DNA from: Phocaeicola_A sp045545095
GTDB lineage: Bacteria > Bacteroidota > Bacteroidia > Bacteroidales > Bacteroidaceae
Direction of reading: 5' to 3'
Length of the DNA stretch: 64,000 nucleotides
Assembly: GCA_045545095.1 (NCBI GenBank)
Contig: JAZQAG010000031.1
Location: 27,401 to 91,400 of the forward strand
Part shown: in pieces, positions 8,599 through 18,119 of the stretch
Position numbering within the stretch: position 1 is the stretch's first letter
How the letters are laid out: the number at the start of each line of letters is the position of its first letter
Program-made: the position numbers and the translations under genes
The notes under the pieces: model-generated
The model's input: the letters and a program-made list of their open reading frames with translations, nothing else
Database searches by the model: none
What the model was told of the DNA's origin: nothing

Positions 8599-11500
8599 AT
8601 GGCAAAACATTTCTATCTCTTTGGGATATTTCTGCTTTTCATTATGCCAAGTGCATTTGTGCAAGCTTCCGAATATTTGTCTCTACGTCCTTTCGGGTGG
8701 GGAACGTGTCGTGATGCAAGCGGAACTTTCTATACATTGGACGGGGGACATCGCATGAAAGCCCCCAAGACGATAGTCCTCTATAGCGGTGGAGGGGATG
8801 ACCGTAGTGCTATTTTGAATGCTATTACCAATAATGACATCATTATCTTGGATGGTTCCAAAGGTGACTTCATAGTCTCTAAAAGCATGTCGCTTTCAGG
8901 CTTGAAGAACAAGACCATTGTAGGACGTAATGGAGCGCGGCTCTGTACACAGTGGTACATCACACCAGAACTGAAACAGGTGTTGGTGGATGCCGATTTG
9001 GGGCAATACTCCAGCAGCTCTGGTACGGGTGGGACATTGAGTAATGGTCAAAAGGTGGATGAGGAACGGGAATGGATGACCCGTCAGACCATCATCGACT
9101 ATACGGGGGATGATTCGGAGGCATATCGTAACTCCGGATTCTTCCAGATAAGCACGGACAATGAGAATATGATATTCCGCAACTTGGTATTCGTGGGACC
9201 CGGAAGTGTGGATGTCGGTGGAGCTGACATCATCAGCAACAACGGTGCTACCCATGTGTGGATTGACCATTGTGAGTTCATTGATGGTATGGACGGAAAT
9301 CTCGACAGTGGCAAGCGTGCAGGCAGTGATCAGTTTGTGACCTATTCTTGGAACATTTTCCGCTATACCGACCGCAGCTATTCGCATCCCTATTCCAATG
9401 GGGTGGGGTGGAGCAGGGGGTATCTGCAATACATCACTTATGCCTACAACATCTGGGGGGCAGGGTGCAAGAACCGCTTGCCTCAGGCAGATTGGGTGTA
9501 TATCCATTTGGTCAACAACTACTATAACTGTCCTGATAATAGTGTGGCCATTGCCATCAATGCCAACTCTCATGCATTGGTGGAGGGGAACTATGCTGTC
9601 AGTGGCGTGAAGAATCCCTTCAGACCGGGCAGTTATAGCGATCTCTATTATATGACGCGCAAGAACTATGGCTTTGGGGAAGATGACAACAGTTCTAATA
9701 CAGACATCTCTTTGGAGGTCCCCTATGAATATCCTTTTATCCCAGTGGACAGTGTACCTGTAGTTTTGCAAGGTGAACATGGTGCGGGGGCTACTATTGA
9801 TGATTTGATTGACGATTTCCTTACTCTCCCTTTGACTGCTCCTGCCACTTACTATTCCCGTCGTATGACCGAATCTCATGGAGAGGCATGGTCGGCAGAC
9901 AAGGCGTGGGATTATGTGTGCGGATTGGTCACCAAATCGCTTCTGAAATGTACGACCCAATATCCGGATGATGAATGGAGCCTGACAGCTTATGACTGGT
10001 GTAAGTATTATGCCGATGCGGCATTGAATGAGGATGGAACATTCAAAAACTTCAAGAAAGGCAATATCGACAATATTGCATCGGGTAAGGTGTTCTTTGA
10101 ACTTTATCGTAGAGAGTTGGAAAAAGATTCCGATGAAGGACGTGCCAATGCTGCGAAATACAAAGCGGCTGTAGATTATTTGTATAACTATTTGCGTAAT
10201 GAATATTCGCGTATCCAGTTGGAAGAGGGTAAAGGGGGATTCTATCATAAGGATATCTATCCCAACCAGATGTGGTTGGATGGTCTTTATATGGGTGCCG
10301 CTTTCTATGCTGAGTATTTGGCCAATTTTGCACCGGATGATGTTGAGGGATGGAGCGATATTGCTAATCAGTTCATTACCATTCATCGCCACACCTATAA
10401 TCCCGAAAAGAAATTGAATTATCATGGATGGAGTGCTGACCCAACGAATACCAACTCTTTCTGGGCTAACCGTGAAGGTGATTATATCGGATGTTCCAGT
10501 GAATTTTGGGGACGCGGTATGGGATGGTATTTTGCAGCTCTGGTAGATGTGTTGGAGGTGATGCCTGAGACGCATGCAGACTATGTTGCCATGAAGACTA
10601 TCCTTTCTCAAGTTGCAGCAGGTTTGAAAGAGTGGCAGGATGAGGCCAGCGGGGTGTGGTATCAGTTGTTGCAATATGACCATACCTTTGTCGGAGAATG
10701 TGGAAAGAGCAACTATCTTGAAGCTTCCGCATCGTGTATGTTCACCTATTCCTATTTGAAGGCATTGCGTTTGGGGTTGATAGACGAGAGTTATCGACCC
10801 GTAGCAGAGAAAGCGTATAAGGGAGTGTTGGCTACGTTCGTTACGGAAAACGATGATAAGAGCCTGAACTTGAACTACAGTTGTAAATCAGCAGGTCTGG
10901 GACCTGCCAAGTCTCCTCAACGTGATGGTAGCGCCAGTTATTATCTTTGTGGTAGTGATGTCACAGTTGTCAGCAACGAAGGAAAAAGTATTGGCCCCTT
11001 CATCATGGCAAGCCTCGAGTGGGAACTGGAGTACGGAAGTGTGGAAGATACACCGGCGGAGCCAGAGGGACCAACTGTACCTTCTGAGCCAGAGGAACCG
11101 GAAATTCCTGAAAATATAGTATATAAGGATTTCGTGGAGGATATGATTCTGCTTACGACAACGGAAAACCTGTCTGCATATGCAGCTGAAAATTGGATAC
11201 GGGGTGGCGAAACAGCCTCTTCGAAATCAGGAACCATAGACCCTACAACGGGTGAAACCGTGGAAAAATATAGTGGGGGAGGGATCCTGCTGAAACAGAG
11301 AAACAGTGCCAAAATGTTTGAAATATATGTAACAGGAGTTTCAGAACTGACAGCTTATGCTTGTACGGCAGGAAGTACGGAACGTAAACTGATAGTTACT
11401 GCCACCTCCACTGAAGGTGATGTTGTGCAGGGCAAAGGTGTATCGTCCAATTACGTCTCAACTGTGGTGTCTCTGCAGCTTGACCATACGAAAAAATATA

Positions 11501-11739
11501 AGATATCCTTTACAGGAGTAGCGGCCGATGATGAAACGTTGGGAGCAGACATGGTGTTGCATGGAGTCAGATTGATGGCAGCTCCTAATGGGATAGAATG
11601 TCTGCCTATGGATGCTGTCGTTGATGTTTATGATGTTCAAGGAATTTTGGTCAAACGGCAGATTCCAGTCTGTAGCGTGTCAGAAAAAGTTCCTGCAGGA
11701 ATATATCTGATTGGAGGCCATAAAATCGCAGTCAAGTAA
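8599..11739 (+). CDS. Secreted pectate lyase (PL1) - unsaturated-uronyl hydrolase (GH105) fusion
   Basis: A 1046-residue protein. Signal peptide at ~1-24. A right-handed beta-helix pectate lyase domain spans ~30-380, with the Ca-binding region WIDHCEFIDGMDGNLD (~218-235) and catalytic-region GCKNRLPQ (~290). An (alpha/alpha)6 GH105/GH88-like domain spans ~405-805, with MWLDGLYMG (~557), SEFWGRGMGWY (~635) and QRDGSASYY (~775). A Pro/Glu linker (~812-835) is followed by a beta-sandwich and a sorting-like tail (VYDVQGILVKR...AGIYLIGG). The first half cuts polygalacturonate by elimination. The second would hydrolyse the unsaturated uronic acid at the new end. Chaining both steps in one polypeptide is unusual. 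Confidence 0.88.
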   Translation: MAKHFYLFGIFLLFIMPSAFVQASEYLSLRPFGWGTCRDASGTFYTLDGGHRMKAPKTIVLYSGGGDDRSAILNAITNNDIIILDGSKGDFIVSKSMSLSGLKNKTIVGRNGARLCTQWYITPELKQVLVDADLGQYSSSSGTGGTLSNGQKVDEEREWMTRQTIIDYTGDDSEAYRNSGFFQISTDNENMIFRNLVFVGPGSVDVGGADIISNNGATHVWIDHCEFIDGMDGNLDSGKRAGSDQFVTYSWNIFRYTDRSYSHPYSNGVGWSRGYLQYITYAYNIWGAGCKNRLPQADWVYIHLVNNYYNCPDNSVAIAINANSHALVEGNYAVSGVKNPFRPGSYSDLYYMTRKNYGFGEDDNSSNTDISLEVPYEYPFIPVDSVPVVLQGEHGAGATIDDLIDDFLTLPLTAPATYYSRRMTESHGEAWSADKAWDYVCGLVTKSLLKCTTQYPDDEWSLTAYDWCKYYADAALNEDGTFKNFKKGNIDNIASGKVFFELYRRELEKDSDEGRANAAKYKAAVDYLYNYLRNEYSRIQLEEGKGGFYHKDIYPNQMWLDGLYMGAAFYAEYLANFAPDDVEGWSDIANQFITIHRHTYNPEKKLNYHGWSADPTNTNSFWANREGDYIGCSSEFWGRGMGWYFAALVDVLEVMPETHADYVAMKTILSQVAAGLKEWQDEASGVWYQLLQYDHTFVGECGKSNYLEASASCMFTYSYLKALRLGLIDESYRPVAEKAYKGVLATFVTENDDKSLNLNYSCKSAGLGPAKSPQRDGSASYYLCGSDVTVVSNEGKSIGPFIMASLEWELEYGSVEDTPAEPEGPTVPSEPEEPEIPENIVYKDFVEDMILLTTTENLSAYAAENWIRGGETASSKSGTIDPTTGETVEKYSGGGILLKQRNSAKMFEIYVTGVSELTAYACTAGSTERKLIVTATSTEGDVVQGKGVSSNYVSTVVSLQLDHTKKYKISFTGVAADDETLGADMVLHGVRLMAAPNGIECLPMDAVVDVYDVQGILVKRQIPVCSVSEKVPAGIYLIGGHKIAVK

Positions 11740-11741
11740 TC

Positions 11742-12338
11742 TTATTGTCCCATTTGTTCCATCAATTGGGCTATATTGGCGCTGAACAAGCGTACGGAAA
11801 TGGCCAGCAGGATAATTCCGAAGAATTTGCGTAGCATATAGATGCCTCCCTTGCCAAGCAAGCGCTCGATACGACCGGTCATGGATAGTACAATATAGAC
11901 CCATATCATGTTGAGGATAAGAGCGATGATAATATTGACAGCTGCAAATTCTGCTCGAAGAGACAGTAAGGTGGTGAAGGAGCCAGGTCCGGCTAACAGG
12001 GGAAAAACGAGAGGAACCAATGTCGCTTCTTTGATGGGACCTTGGTTCTTGAAAATTTCTATATCCAGGATCATCTCCAATGACATGAGGAATATGATGA
12101 ATGCTCCAGCTACGGCAAATGAGGCAATGTCAACTTGAAAAAGCTGGAGCAGTATTTCACCGGCAAAAAAGAATGCAGTCATCAATACAAATGACAAAGT
12201 AGTGGCTTTCTTGCAGTTGAGGTTACGTCCACTTTGTTTCAGATTGATGATGATAGGGATGGAGCCGATGATATCTATGACAGCGAAAAGTACAATGAAT
12301 GCACTGAGTATCTCTTGAAAATTAATGCCTGCAAACAT
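11742..12338 (-). CDS. MarC family integral membrane protein
   Basis: A 198-residue protein with six hydrophobic segments. It carries family signatures near the N-terminus (FAVIDIIGSIPIII, residues ~18-31) and in the middle (PLVFPLLAGPGSFTTLL, ~108-124). MarC proteins are multi-pass inner-membrane proteins, sometimes annotated as NAAT transporters. The physiological substrate is unsettled and drug resistance is not supported. It is convergent with the lyase fusion (stops 3 bp apart) and divergent from the Crp-type regulator. A perfect promoter lies 26 bp upstream of its start. Confidence 0.88.
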   Translation of the reverse strand: MFAGINFQEILSAFIVLFAVIDIIGSIPIIINLKQSGRNLNCKKATTLSFVLMTAFFFAGEILLQLFQVDIASFAVAGAFIIFLMSLEMILDIEIFKNQGPIKEATLVPLVFPLLAGPGSFTTLLSLRAEFAAVNIIIALILNMIWVYIVLSMTGRIERLLGKGGIYMLRKFFGIILLAISVRLFSANIAQLMEQMGQ

Positions 12339-12363
12339 AACTTCTTCTTTTTTTTGATTTCTG

Positions 12364-12394
12364 CAAAGATATTGAATATTTATGCAATGAACAA
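12364..12394 (-). promoter_or_regulatory. marC promoter
   Basis: Minus strand TTG (12392-12394), N20, TATCTTTG (12364-12371): a perfect Bacteroidetes promoter immediately upstream of the MarC start. Confidence 0.8.
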
Positions 12395-12450
12395 TTAAAC
12401 ATTAGTTTTTGTTTTAAGGAAAACTAAAAAAAATGAAAAAAGAGGGCTGT

Positions 12451-12487
12451 CTGACGGTCTGACAAATGGAAATATCTATATTTGTCT
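12451..12487 (+). promoter_or_regulatory. Dyad and direct repeats over the Crp-type regulator promoter
   Basis: A -7 box TATATTTG (12477-12484) lies 37 bp before the regulator start. It is enclosed by the dyad GACAAAT (12461-12467)/ATTTGTC (12481-12487), and the direct repeat TCTGACGG/TCTGACAA lies just upstream. The layout suggests an operator, possibly for autoregulation; this is inference. Confidence 0.45.
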
Positions 12488-12521
12488 GTCTCAAGAATTA
12501 TTAAACAGATAAACCTTTGGT

Positions 12522-13187
12522 ATGGACTTTACGATGTATGACACATTGCTGCAGTTACCTTTGTTTCAAGGATTAGGTAAGAATGATATTACTGAAATGG
12601 TCACTAATGTCAAGTTCCATTTCAAAAAATATGCTGTGGGAGAATACCTCTTCCGTCAGGGTGAACCATGTAATGAGGTCTGCTTCCTGATAAGTGGCCG
12701 TTTGATGGCTGAAACAGTGTCGGATAACCGAAATTATCAGCTTGTTGAGGAGATGCCTGTGCCATCGGTGATTGAATTATATTCTCTCTTTGGACTTCGC
12801 CCCTATTATCATTCGTCGTATAAAGCGGCTACAGAGGTAAGCACGTTGAATATTGACAAAAAATACCTGTTTGAGGTCTTGGCAAAATATTTGCCTTGCG
12901 GCTTTAATTTTGTCAACATTGTTTGCCAACGTTCCCAATATCTTTACCGTCATTCATGGGAAGATGTGCGTGGGGGATTACGCGAACGTTTTGTCCACTT
13001 CCTTATCCAACGTTGTCGTAGAGTCTCTGGTTACAAATTGCTACGCATAAAGATGGAGGAACTGGCCATCCTTTTAGGTGACCGGCGTATCAATGTCTCT
13101 CGCATGTTGAATGCCTTGCAACAAGAGGAACTTGTTTTCCTGAAACGTAAGGAAATAGAGATTCCTCATCTAGAAAAATTGTTGTAG
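12522..13187 (+). CDS. Crp/Fnr family transcriptional regulator
   Basis: A 221-residue protein. A cyclic-nucleotide-binding-like beta-roll covers residues ~15-130 (FKKYAVGEYLFRQGEPCNEVCFLISG). A dimer helix follows, then a C-terminal winged helix-turn-helix (~170-212, MEELAILLGDRRINVSRMLN). The canonical cAMP-contact RS/RT pair is not evident, as in many Bacteroidales Crp paralogs, and no Fe-S cysteine cluster typical of FNR is seen. The ligand is therefore unknown. It is a single gene with its own -7 box and dyad, facing away from marC. Confidence 0.87.
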   Translation: MDFTMYDTLLQLPLFQGLGKNDITEMVTNVKFHFKKYAVGEYLFRQGEPCNEVCFLISGRLMAETVSDNRNYQLVEEMPVPSVIELYSLFGLRPYYHSSYKAATEVSTLNIDKKYLFEVLAKYLPCGFNFVNIVCQRSQYLYRHSWEDVRGGLRERFVHFLIQRCRRVSGYKLLRIKMEELAILLGDRRINVSRMLNALQQEELVFLKRKEIEIPHLEKLL

Positions 13188-13354
13188 CAGGTAGGCTCCA
13201 TCTCTCCTTAATGAATCTTCTTTCTCGTTAACCATCGTTAATATATTGAGAATCTATCCATCTTTATGTTAAAAGATGGGCGACTTTCTGCTTCAATAGC
13301 CCTTTTTGCTGTATTTTTACGCATTTAAAAATAACAGTAATATAATATTAATTC

Positions 13355-15511
13355 ATGAAAAGAATCAAATGGAGCGTTACGGCTCTTTTAGTAATGTGTA
13401 TGACAGTGATGAATCAGTCTTGCAAGAATGCTGCAGAGCAGAATTCTAATCCATTCCTTCAAACGTATAATACCCCTCATCAGACGGCTCCATTCCATCT
13501 GATACAGGCCGCTCATTATGAACCTGCAATGATGCAAGGGATGGCCGCTGAGAATCAGGAGATAGAAGCAATAGTCAATAACCCCGAGGAACCCACCTTC
13601 CATAATACAATAGTTCCTTATGCCAATAGTGGTGAACTGTTGGGTAATGTACTCAATGTGTTCTTCAACCTGATGGAAGCGGAGAGCAATGATACGTTGC
13701 AGGAAATAGCTCAAAAGATGTCTCCAATCCTTTCTGAACATGGGAATAATATCAGTTTGAATCCCCAATTGTTTGAACGTGTAAAGTGCGTGTATGAAAA
13801 GCAAAAGGATGATACAGCTCTGACAGCAGAGGATCGGGAGTTGTTGGAAAAGGTATATACGGGTTTTGTGCGTAGCGGAGCTAATCTTGCTGAAGCCGAT
13901 AAGGAGAAATATCGTGAATATAGTAAAGAGTTGAGTACTTTGAAACTGCAATTTGCCCAAAATGCTCTGAAATCCAACAATGCATTTGAACTTCACATTA
14001 CCGATTCAGCTCAATTGGCAGGGCTTCCTCCCACTTCTGTGGATGCTGCTGCTGAAGTAGCTAAAGAACGGGGTAAGGAAGGATGGGTGTTCACATTGGC
14101 GGCTCCCAGTTATTCACCTTTCATGACTTATTGTGACAATAGGGACTTGCGCCGTCAGATGTATATGGCCTATAATACCCAATGCATCAAAGGCGATTCT
14201 TTGGATAATCGCGATATTGTGAAAAGGATTGTTACCCTTCGTATGCAAATGGCTCAATTGTTAGGGTACAATACCCATGCTGATTATGTTCTGGAACAAC
14301 GTATGGCTGAAAATAGTCAAAATGTATATCGTCTCTACGATCAGTTGATCGGTGCCTATATGCCTGCAGCCCGGAAAGAAGCTGAGGCGGTAAAGGCTTT
14401 TGCACGTCAGACTGCTGGATCAGATTTTGAATTGCAGGCATGGGATTGGTCATATTATAGTGACAAATTGCGTAAGGCCAAGTATGATTTTGACGCAGAA
14501 TTGTTGCGCCCCTATTTCGAATTGGGTAAAGTTCAGGAAGGAGTGTTTGGACTTGCTACCCGCTTATATGGAATTACTTTTCAAGAGAATAAGGAGATTC
14601 CCGTATATCATCCTGATGTGAAGGCCTATGAGGTATTGGATGAAGATGGTTCATTCTTGGCAGTCCTTTATACAGATTATCATCCACGTGCCAGCAAGCA
14701 GAGTGGTGCCTGGATGACTTCCTATAAGGACCAGTGGGTAGATGATAAGGGTACGAATAGTCGTCCTCATGTTTCTATCACGATGAATTTCACCAAACCT
14801 ACGGCAGAACGTCCGGCGCTCCTGACTATGGGGGAAGTGGAAACATTCTTGCATGAATTTGGCCATGCTATTCATGGGCTTATGGCTAATACCAAATATC
14901 GCAGTATGAGTGGAACGAGCGTTTACCGCGATTTTGTAGAACTTCCCTCACAGATTATGGAAAACTGGGCACAGGAGAAAGAATTCCTTCACACCTTTGC
15001 ACGCCATTATCAGACAGGGGAACTGATTCCTGATGAACTGGTGAAGCGTATTATTGCCGCACAGAATTTCAATGTGGCTAATGCTTGTATCGGTCAAGTG
15101 AAATATGGAATGCTGGATATGGCATACTATACTTTGGACAAACCGTTCGATGGCGATGTAGAGAAGTTTGAGAAGTCTGTATGGGCACCGACTCAGATAT
15201 TGCCAGTGGTTAATGGTACTTGTATGAGTGTCATCTTCTCCCACATTATGGATGGCGGTTACTCTGCCGGTTATTATGGATACAAGTGGGCTGAAGTGCT
15301 GGATGCTGATGCTTTCTCGGTTTTCAAAGAACGTGGTCTTTTCAGTCGTGAGGTCGGTGAGGAGTTCCGTCGTAAATTGCTGGAGAAGGGTGGAACAGTA
15401 CATCCTATGACACTCTATAAAGATTTTCGCGGCAAGGAGCCCAGCATTGATGCTTTGCTTCGTCGTAATGGAATCTTGCCTGATGCAGGTGTGAAGGGAA
15501 TCATCAATTGA
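13355..15511 (+). CDS. dcp: M3 family peptidyl-dipeptidase (Dcp-like), lipoprotein
   Basis: A 718-residue protein. The N-terminus MKRIKWSVTALLVMCMTVMN ends in QSC, a lipobox, so it is probably a membrane-anchored periplasmic lipoprotein. The zinc motif HEFGHAIH lies at residues ~500-507, with the third ligand region about 28 residues on (FVELPSQIMENWA). M3 oligopeptidases remove C-terminal dipeptides or cut short peptides. Length matches Dcp. It heads a plus-strand run of five genes with short spacers (to 18683). A 22-bp hairpin at 13259-13280 lies in the upstream spacer without a T-run. Confidence 0.9.
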   Translation: MKRIKWSVTALLVMCMTVMNQSCKNAAEQNSNPFLQTYNTPHQTAPFHLIQAAHYEPAMMQGMAAENQEIEAIVNNPEEPTFHNTIVPYANSGELLGNVLNVFFNLMEAESNDTLQEIAQKMSPILSEHGNNISLNPQLFERVKCVYEKQKDDTALTAEDRELLEKVYTGFVRSGANLAEADKEKYREYSKELSTLKLQFAQNALKSNNAFELHITDSAQLAGLPPTSVDAAAEVAKERGKEGWVFTLAAPSYSPFMTYCDNRDLRRQMYMAYNTQCIKGDSLDNRDIVKRIVTLRMQMAQLLGYNTHADYVLEQRMAENSQNVYRLYDQLIGAYMPAARKEAEAVKAFARQTAGSDFELQAWDWSYYSDKLRKAKYDFDAELLRPYFELGKVQEGVFGLATRLYGITFQENKEIPVYHPDVKAYEVLDEDGSFLAVLYTDYHPRASKQSGAWMTSYKDQWVDDKGTNSRPHVSITMNFTKPTAERPALLTMGEVETFLHEFGHAIHGLMANTKYRSMSGTSVYRDFVELPSQIMENWAQEKEFLHTFARHYQTGELIPDELVKRIIAAQNFNVANACIGQVKYGMLDMAYYTLDKPFDGDVEKFEKSVWAPTQILPVVNGTCMSVIFSHIMDGGYSAGYYGYKWAEVLDADAFSVFKERGLFSREVGEEFRRKLLEKGGTVHPMTLYKDFRGKEPSIDALLRRNGILPDAGVKGIIN

Positions 15512-15535
15512 TAATTTTCTGTTTGACATCCATTC

Positions 15536-15973
15536 ATGAAAAGATTCTTTTTCCCACTGGTTCTATGTCTCGTTGCTCTGTTGGCTGGTGGTTGTAATGA
15601 GGAGGACGATATTGATATCTTCGTAGGGCGCACATGGAAGGTCAGTAATCTCTTTGGAGTTTCTGACCGTCCTGTACTCAACGAAGAACAGGCTGCTACC
15701 ATAGCAAAAGATGGAGCGTTTTATATCACTTTTGAGAATAGTACGGATTTTAAAGGCCGTACATTGGACAAAAACTTTAGTGGTACATGGAGCGTAGATT
15801 TGAAAAAGCGTACTATTTCGCTACGTTTCAAGGATACGGGGAATCCGGCAGATGCTTTAAGTAAGATGGTTATCAAGGCTATTCAGAATGCCGCTTCCTA
15901 TGAAGGGGACTATAACCATCTGAAATTAAAAGAGGCAGAGGCGCCTTATATTCTTTTCCGTCCTTACAAATAA
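15536..15973 (+). CDS. DUF4847-like small lipoprotein
   Basis: A 145-residue protein whose signal sequence ends LLAGGCNEEDD, a clear lipobox with an acidic +2 region as in surface-exposed Bacteroidetes lipoproteins. The mature part looks like a lipocalin-type small beta fold (FVGRTWKVSNLFG, then ITFENSTDFKGRTL, GTWSVDLKKRTISLRF). DUF4847 proteins of this size are found next to dcp in Bacteroides. Function is not known. It lies 24 bp after dcp and 32 bp before the deaminase gene. Confidence 0.65.
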   Translation: MKRFFFPLVLCLVALLAGGCNEEDDIDIFVGRTWKVSNLFGVSDRPVLNEEQAATIAKDGAFYITFENSTDFKGRTLDKNFSGTWSVDLKKRTISLRFKDTGNPADALSKMVIKAIQNAASYEGDYNHLKLKEAEAPYILFRPYK

Positions 15974-16005
15974 AAAGAAATAGATAATTGAAGTTGACTC
16001 AGAAT

Positions 16006-16443
16006 ATGAGCGATATAGACAAGAAACAAAAAGAACTGGATAAGCGTTATATCCGTATGGCAACCATTTGGTCGGAAAATTCCTATTGCCAACGCCGTAA
16101 GGTGGGTTGTCTGGTAGTGAAGGACAATATGATAATCTCTGACGGTTATAATGGTACTCCTTCAGGGTTTGAGAATGTGTGTGAGGATGATAATAATGTG
16201 ACCAAGCCTTATGTGCTTCATGCCGAAGCCAATGCCATCACCAAGATTGCCCGTTCTGGAAATAGTAGCGATGGCGCGACCATGTATGTTACAGCTTCAC
16301 CCTGTATAGAGTGTGCCAAACTGATCATCCAATCGGGTATCCGTCGGGTCATCTATTCAGAGAAGTATCGTTTGGAAGATGGTATCAACCTGTTGAAACG
16401 CGCAGGTATTGAGGTTTGCTATTTGGAAGCTAATAATGAATGA
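16006..16443 (+). CDS. Deoxycytidylate (dCMP) deaminase, ComEB-like
   Basis: About 145 residues. The open frame extends back to a TTG at 15988, but ATG at 16006 (MSDIDKKQKELDKRY) matches family N-termini and is preferred. Zinc motifs are HAEAN (~residue 71) and PCIECAK (~99). The enzyme converts dCMP to dUMP, feeding thymidylate synthesis. Folate metabolism is represented three genes downstream by 5-formyl-THF cyclo-ligase. Confidence 0.9.
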   Translation: MSDIDKKQKELDKRYIRMATIWSENSYCQRRKVGCLVVKDNMIISDGYNGTPSGFENVCEDDNNVTKPYVLHAEANAITKIARSGNSSDGATMYVTASPCIECAKLIIQSGIRRVIYSEKYRLEDGINLLKRAGIEVCYLEANNE

Positions 16444-16489
16444 TGGAGGAAACTTCATCTCTATTCTTTTAAAAAAGTAAAGTCGAATA

Positions 16490-18115
16490 ATGAAATCCCG
16501 TTATATCCCTCTTGTGATTGCTGCCAGTATTGTGGTGGGAGCTGCTATTGGAACTTTTTATACCCGAAATTTCTCACAAGGACGTCTCAATATACTGAAT
16601 ACTTCATCCAATAAAATTGGTGATCTTTTGCATATTGTTGAAGATAAATATGTGGATACTGTTCAGGTGGCCGATCTTATAGAAGAGGCTATGCCGCAGA
16701 TATTGAGCGAACTTGATCCTCACTCTATGTACATTCCGGCCAAAGAACTTGAGGATACCAATGCAGAACTGAAAGGAAGTTTCAGTGGTATTGGGGTGCA
16801 ATTTACCATCCAGTCGGATACAGTACATATCAATAGTGTAATCAAAGGAGGTCCTTCAGAAAAAGTCGGTTTGATGGCTGGTGACCGTATCGTTACGGTT
16901 GACGATTCTCTTTTTGTAGGTAAGATAGTGACCAATGAAGAGACTATGCGCCGTCTTAAGGGACCCAAAGGAACTCAAGTAAAGCTTGGTATATCCCGCC
17001 AAGGGGAGAAAGGTATGCTTCACTTTACCATTGTACGTGGGGATATTCCTATCAAAAGTGTTGATGCTGCCTACATGATTACAGATGAGTTTGGCTATGT
17101 ACGCATCAATAAGTTCGGTGAAACGACTTATCCGGAACTGCTCATCGCTTTGGCCTCTTTCAATCAACAGGATTGTCGGGGAGTCATTGTGGATTTGCGT
17201 GGAAATACTGGTGGGTATATGGCTGCTGCTATTCAGATGGTCAATGAATTCCTGCCTAAGAATCGCTTGATTGTATATACAGAGGGACGTCGTAGCCCTC
17301 GGGAAGATTATTATTCCAATGGACGGGGAAATATGCAGGGGATGCCTATCATTGTATTGGTAGATGAGATATCTGCCAGTGCCAGTGAAATCTTTGCTGG
17401 TGCCATTCAGGACAATGATCGGGGAACTATTATAGGAAGACGTACTTTTGGAAAAGGATTGGTACAGCAACCCATCGAGTTCAGAGATGGATCTGCCATC
17501 CGTCTTACTGTAGCCCGTTATTACACACCTGCGGGTCGTTGCATACAGAAACCTTATAATAAAGGAAAGGATAAGGAGTATGATATGGACTTGATTAACC
17601 GCTATGAGCATGGCGAGTTTTTCTCGCAGGACAGTATCCGCCAAGATGAGAGCTCCATATTCTATACCTCTAATGGTCGTCCTGTTTATGGAGGTGGAGG
17701 TATTATGCCGGACATTTTTGTTCCGCAGGACACTTCGGACTATACCTCTTACTATAAGATGGCGGCTATGCGTGGATTGTTGCAGAAGTTCGCGTTTGAC
17801 TATACTGACCGTTATCGGGCACGCCTGAAGGAGTATGCTACAGGGCAGGAACTGGAACGTTATCTTAAGCGTCAAGGACTGCTTGAACAATTTGCCCGTT
17901 ATGCTGATGAACGAGGTCTGAAACGTCGGAACAATATGCTCTATAAATCCCGCGCACTTTTTGATGAAGCATTGTATGGAAACGTTATCTACAATATGTT
18001 GGGTATGGAGGAGTATCTGAAGTACCTCAATGCTACCGACCCTGCTGTCCTTCGTGCTATCGAAGTGTTGGAAAAGGGTGAAAGTGTACCGGAGAAGGTG
18101 GAAAGTAAGGAATGA
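16490..18115 (+). CDS. S41 family C-terminal processing peptidase with PDZ domain
   Basis: A 541-residue protein. An N-terminal signal anchor (~5-25) is followed by a helical region, a PDZ domain (~85-170, GSFSGIGVQF...GGPSEKVGLMAGD) and the tail-specific protease core with the catalytic Ser in DEISASASEIFAGA (~295-308) and Lys in GRRTFGKGLVQQ (~318-329). These periplasmic proteases degrade or process proteins from the C-terminus using a Ser-Lys dyad. The C-terminal ~150 residues are an extra helical region. The next gene starts 4 bp after the stop. Confidence 0.92.
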   Translation: MKSRYIPLVIAASIVVGAAIGTFYTRNFSQGRLNILNTSSNKIGDLLHIVEDKYVDTVQVADLIEEAMPQILSELDPHSMYIPAKELEDTNAELKGSFSGIGVQFTIQSDTVHINSVIKGGPSEKVGLMAGDRIVTVDDSLFVGKIVTNEETMRRLKGPKGTQVKLGISRQGEKGMLHFTIVRGDIPIKSVDAAYMITDEFGYVRINKFGETTYPELLIALASFNQQDCRGVIVDLRGNTGGYMAAAIQMVNEFLPKNRLIVYTEGRRSPREDYYSNGRGNMQGMPIIVLVDEISASASEIFAGAIQDNDRGTIIGRRTFGKGLVQQPIEFRDGSAIRLTVARYYTPAGRCIQKPYNKGKDKEYDMDLINRYEHGEFFSQDSIRQDESSIFYTSNGRPVYGGGGIMPDIFVPQDTSDYTSYYKMAAMRGLLQKFAFDYTDRYRARLKEYATGQELERYLKRQGLLEQFARYADERGLKRRNNMLYKSRALFDEALYGNVIYNMLGMEEYLKYLNATDPAVLRAIEVLEKGESVPEKVESKE

Positions 18116-18119
18116 GAAA

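Noticed and set aside
8896..10683. Long 595-codon minus-strand open frame under the lyase fusion
   Set aside because: It is antisense to strong PL1/GH105 motifs and has no family pattern; a shadow frame.
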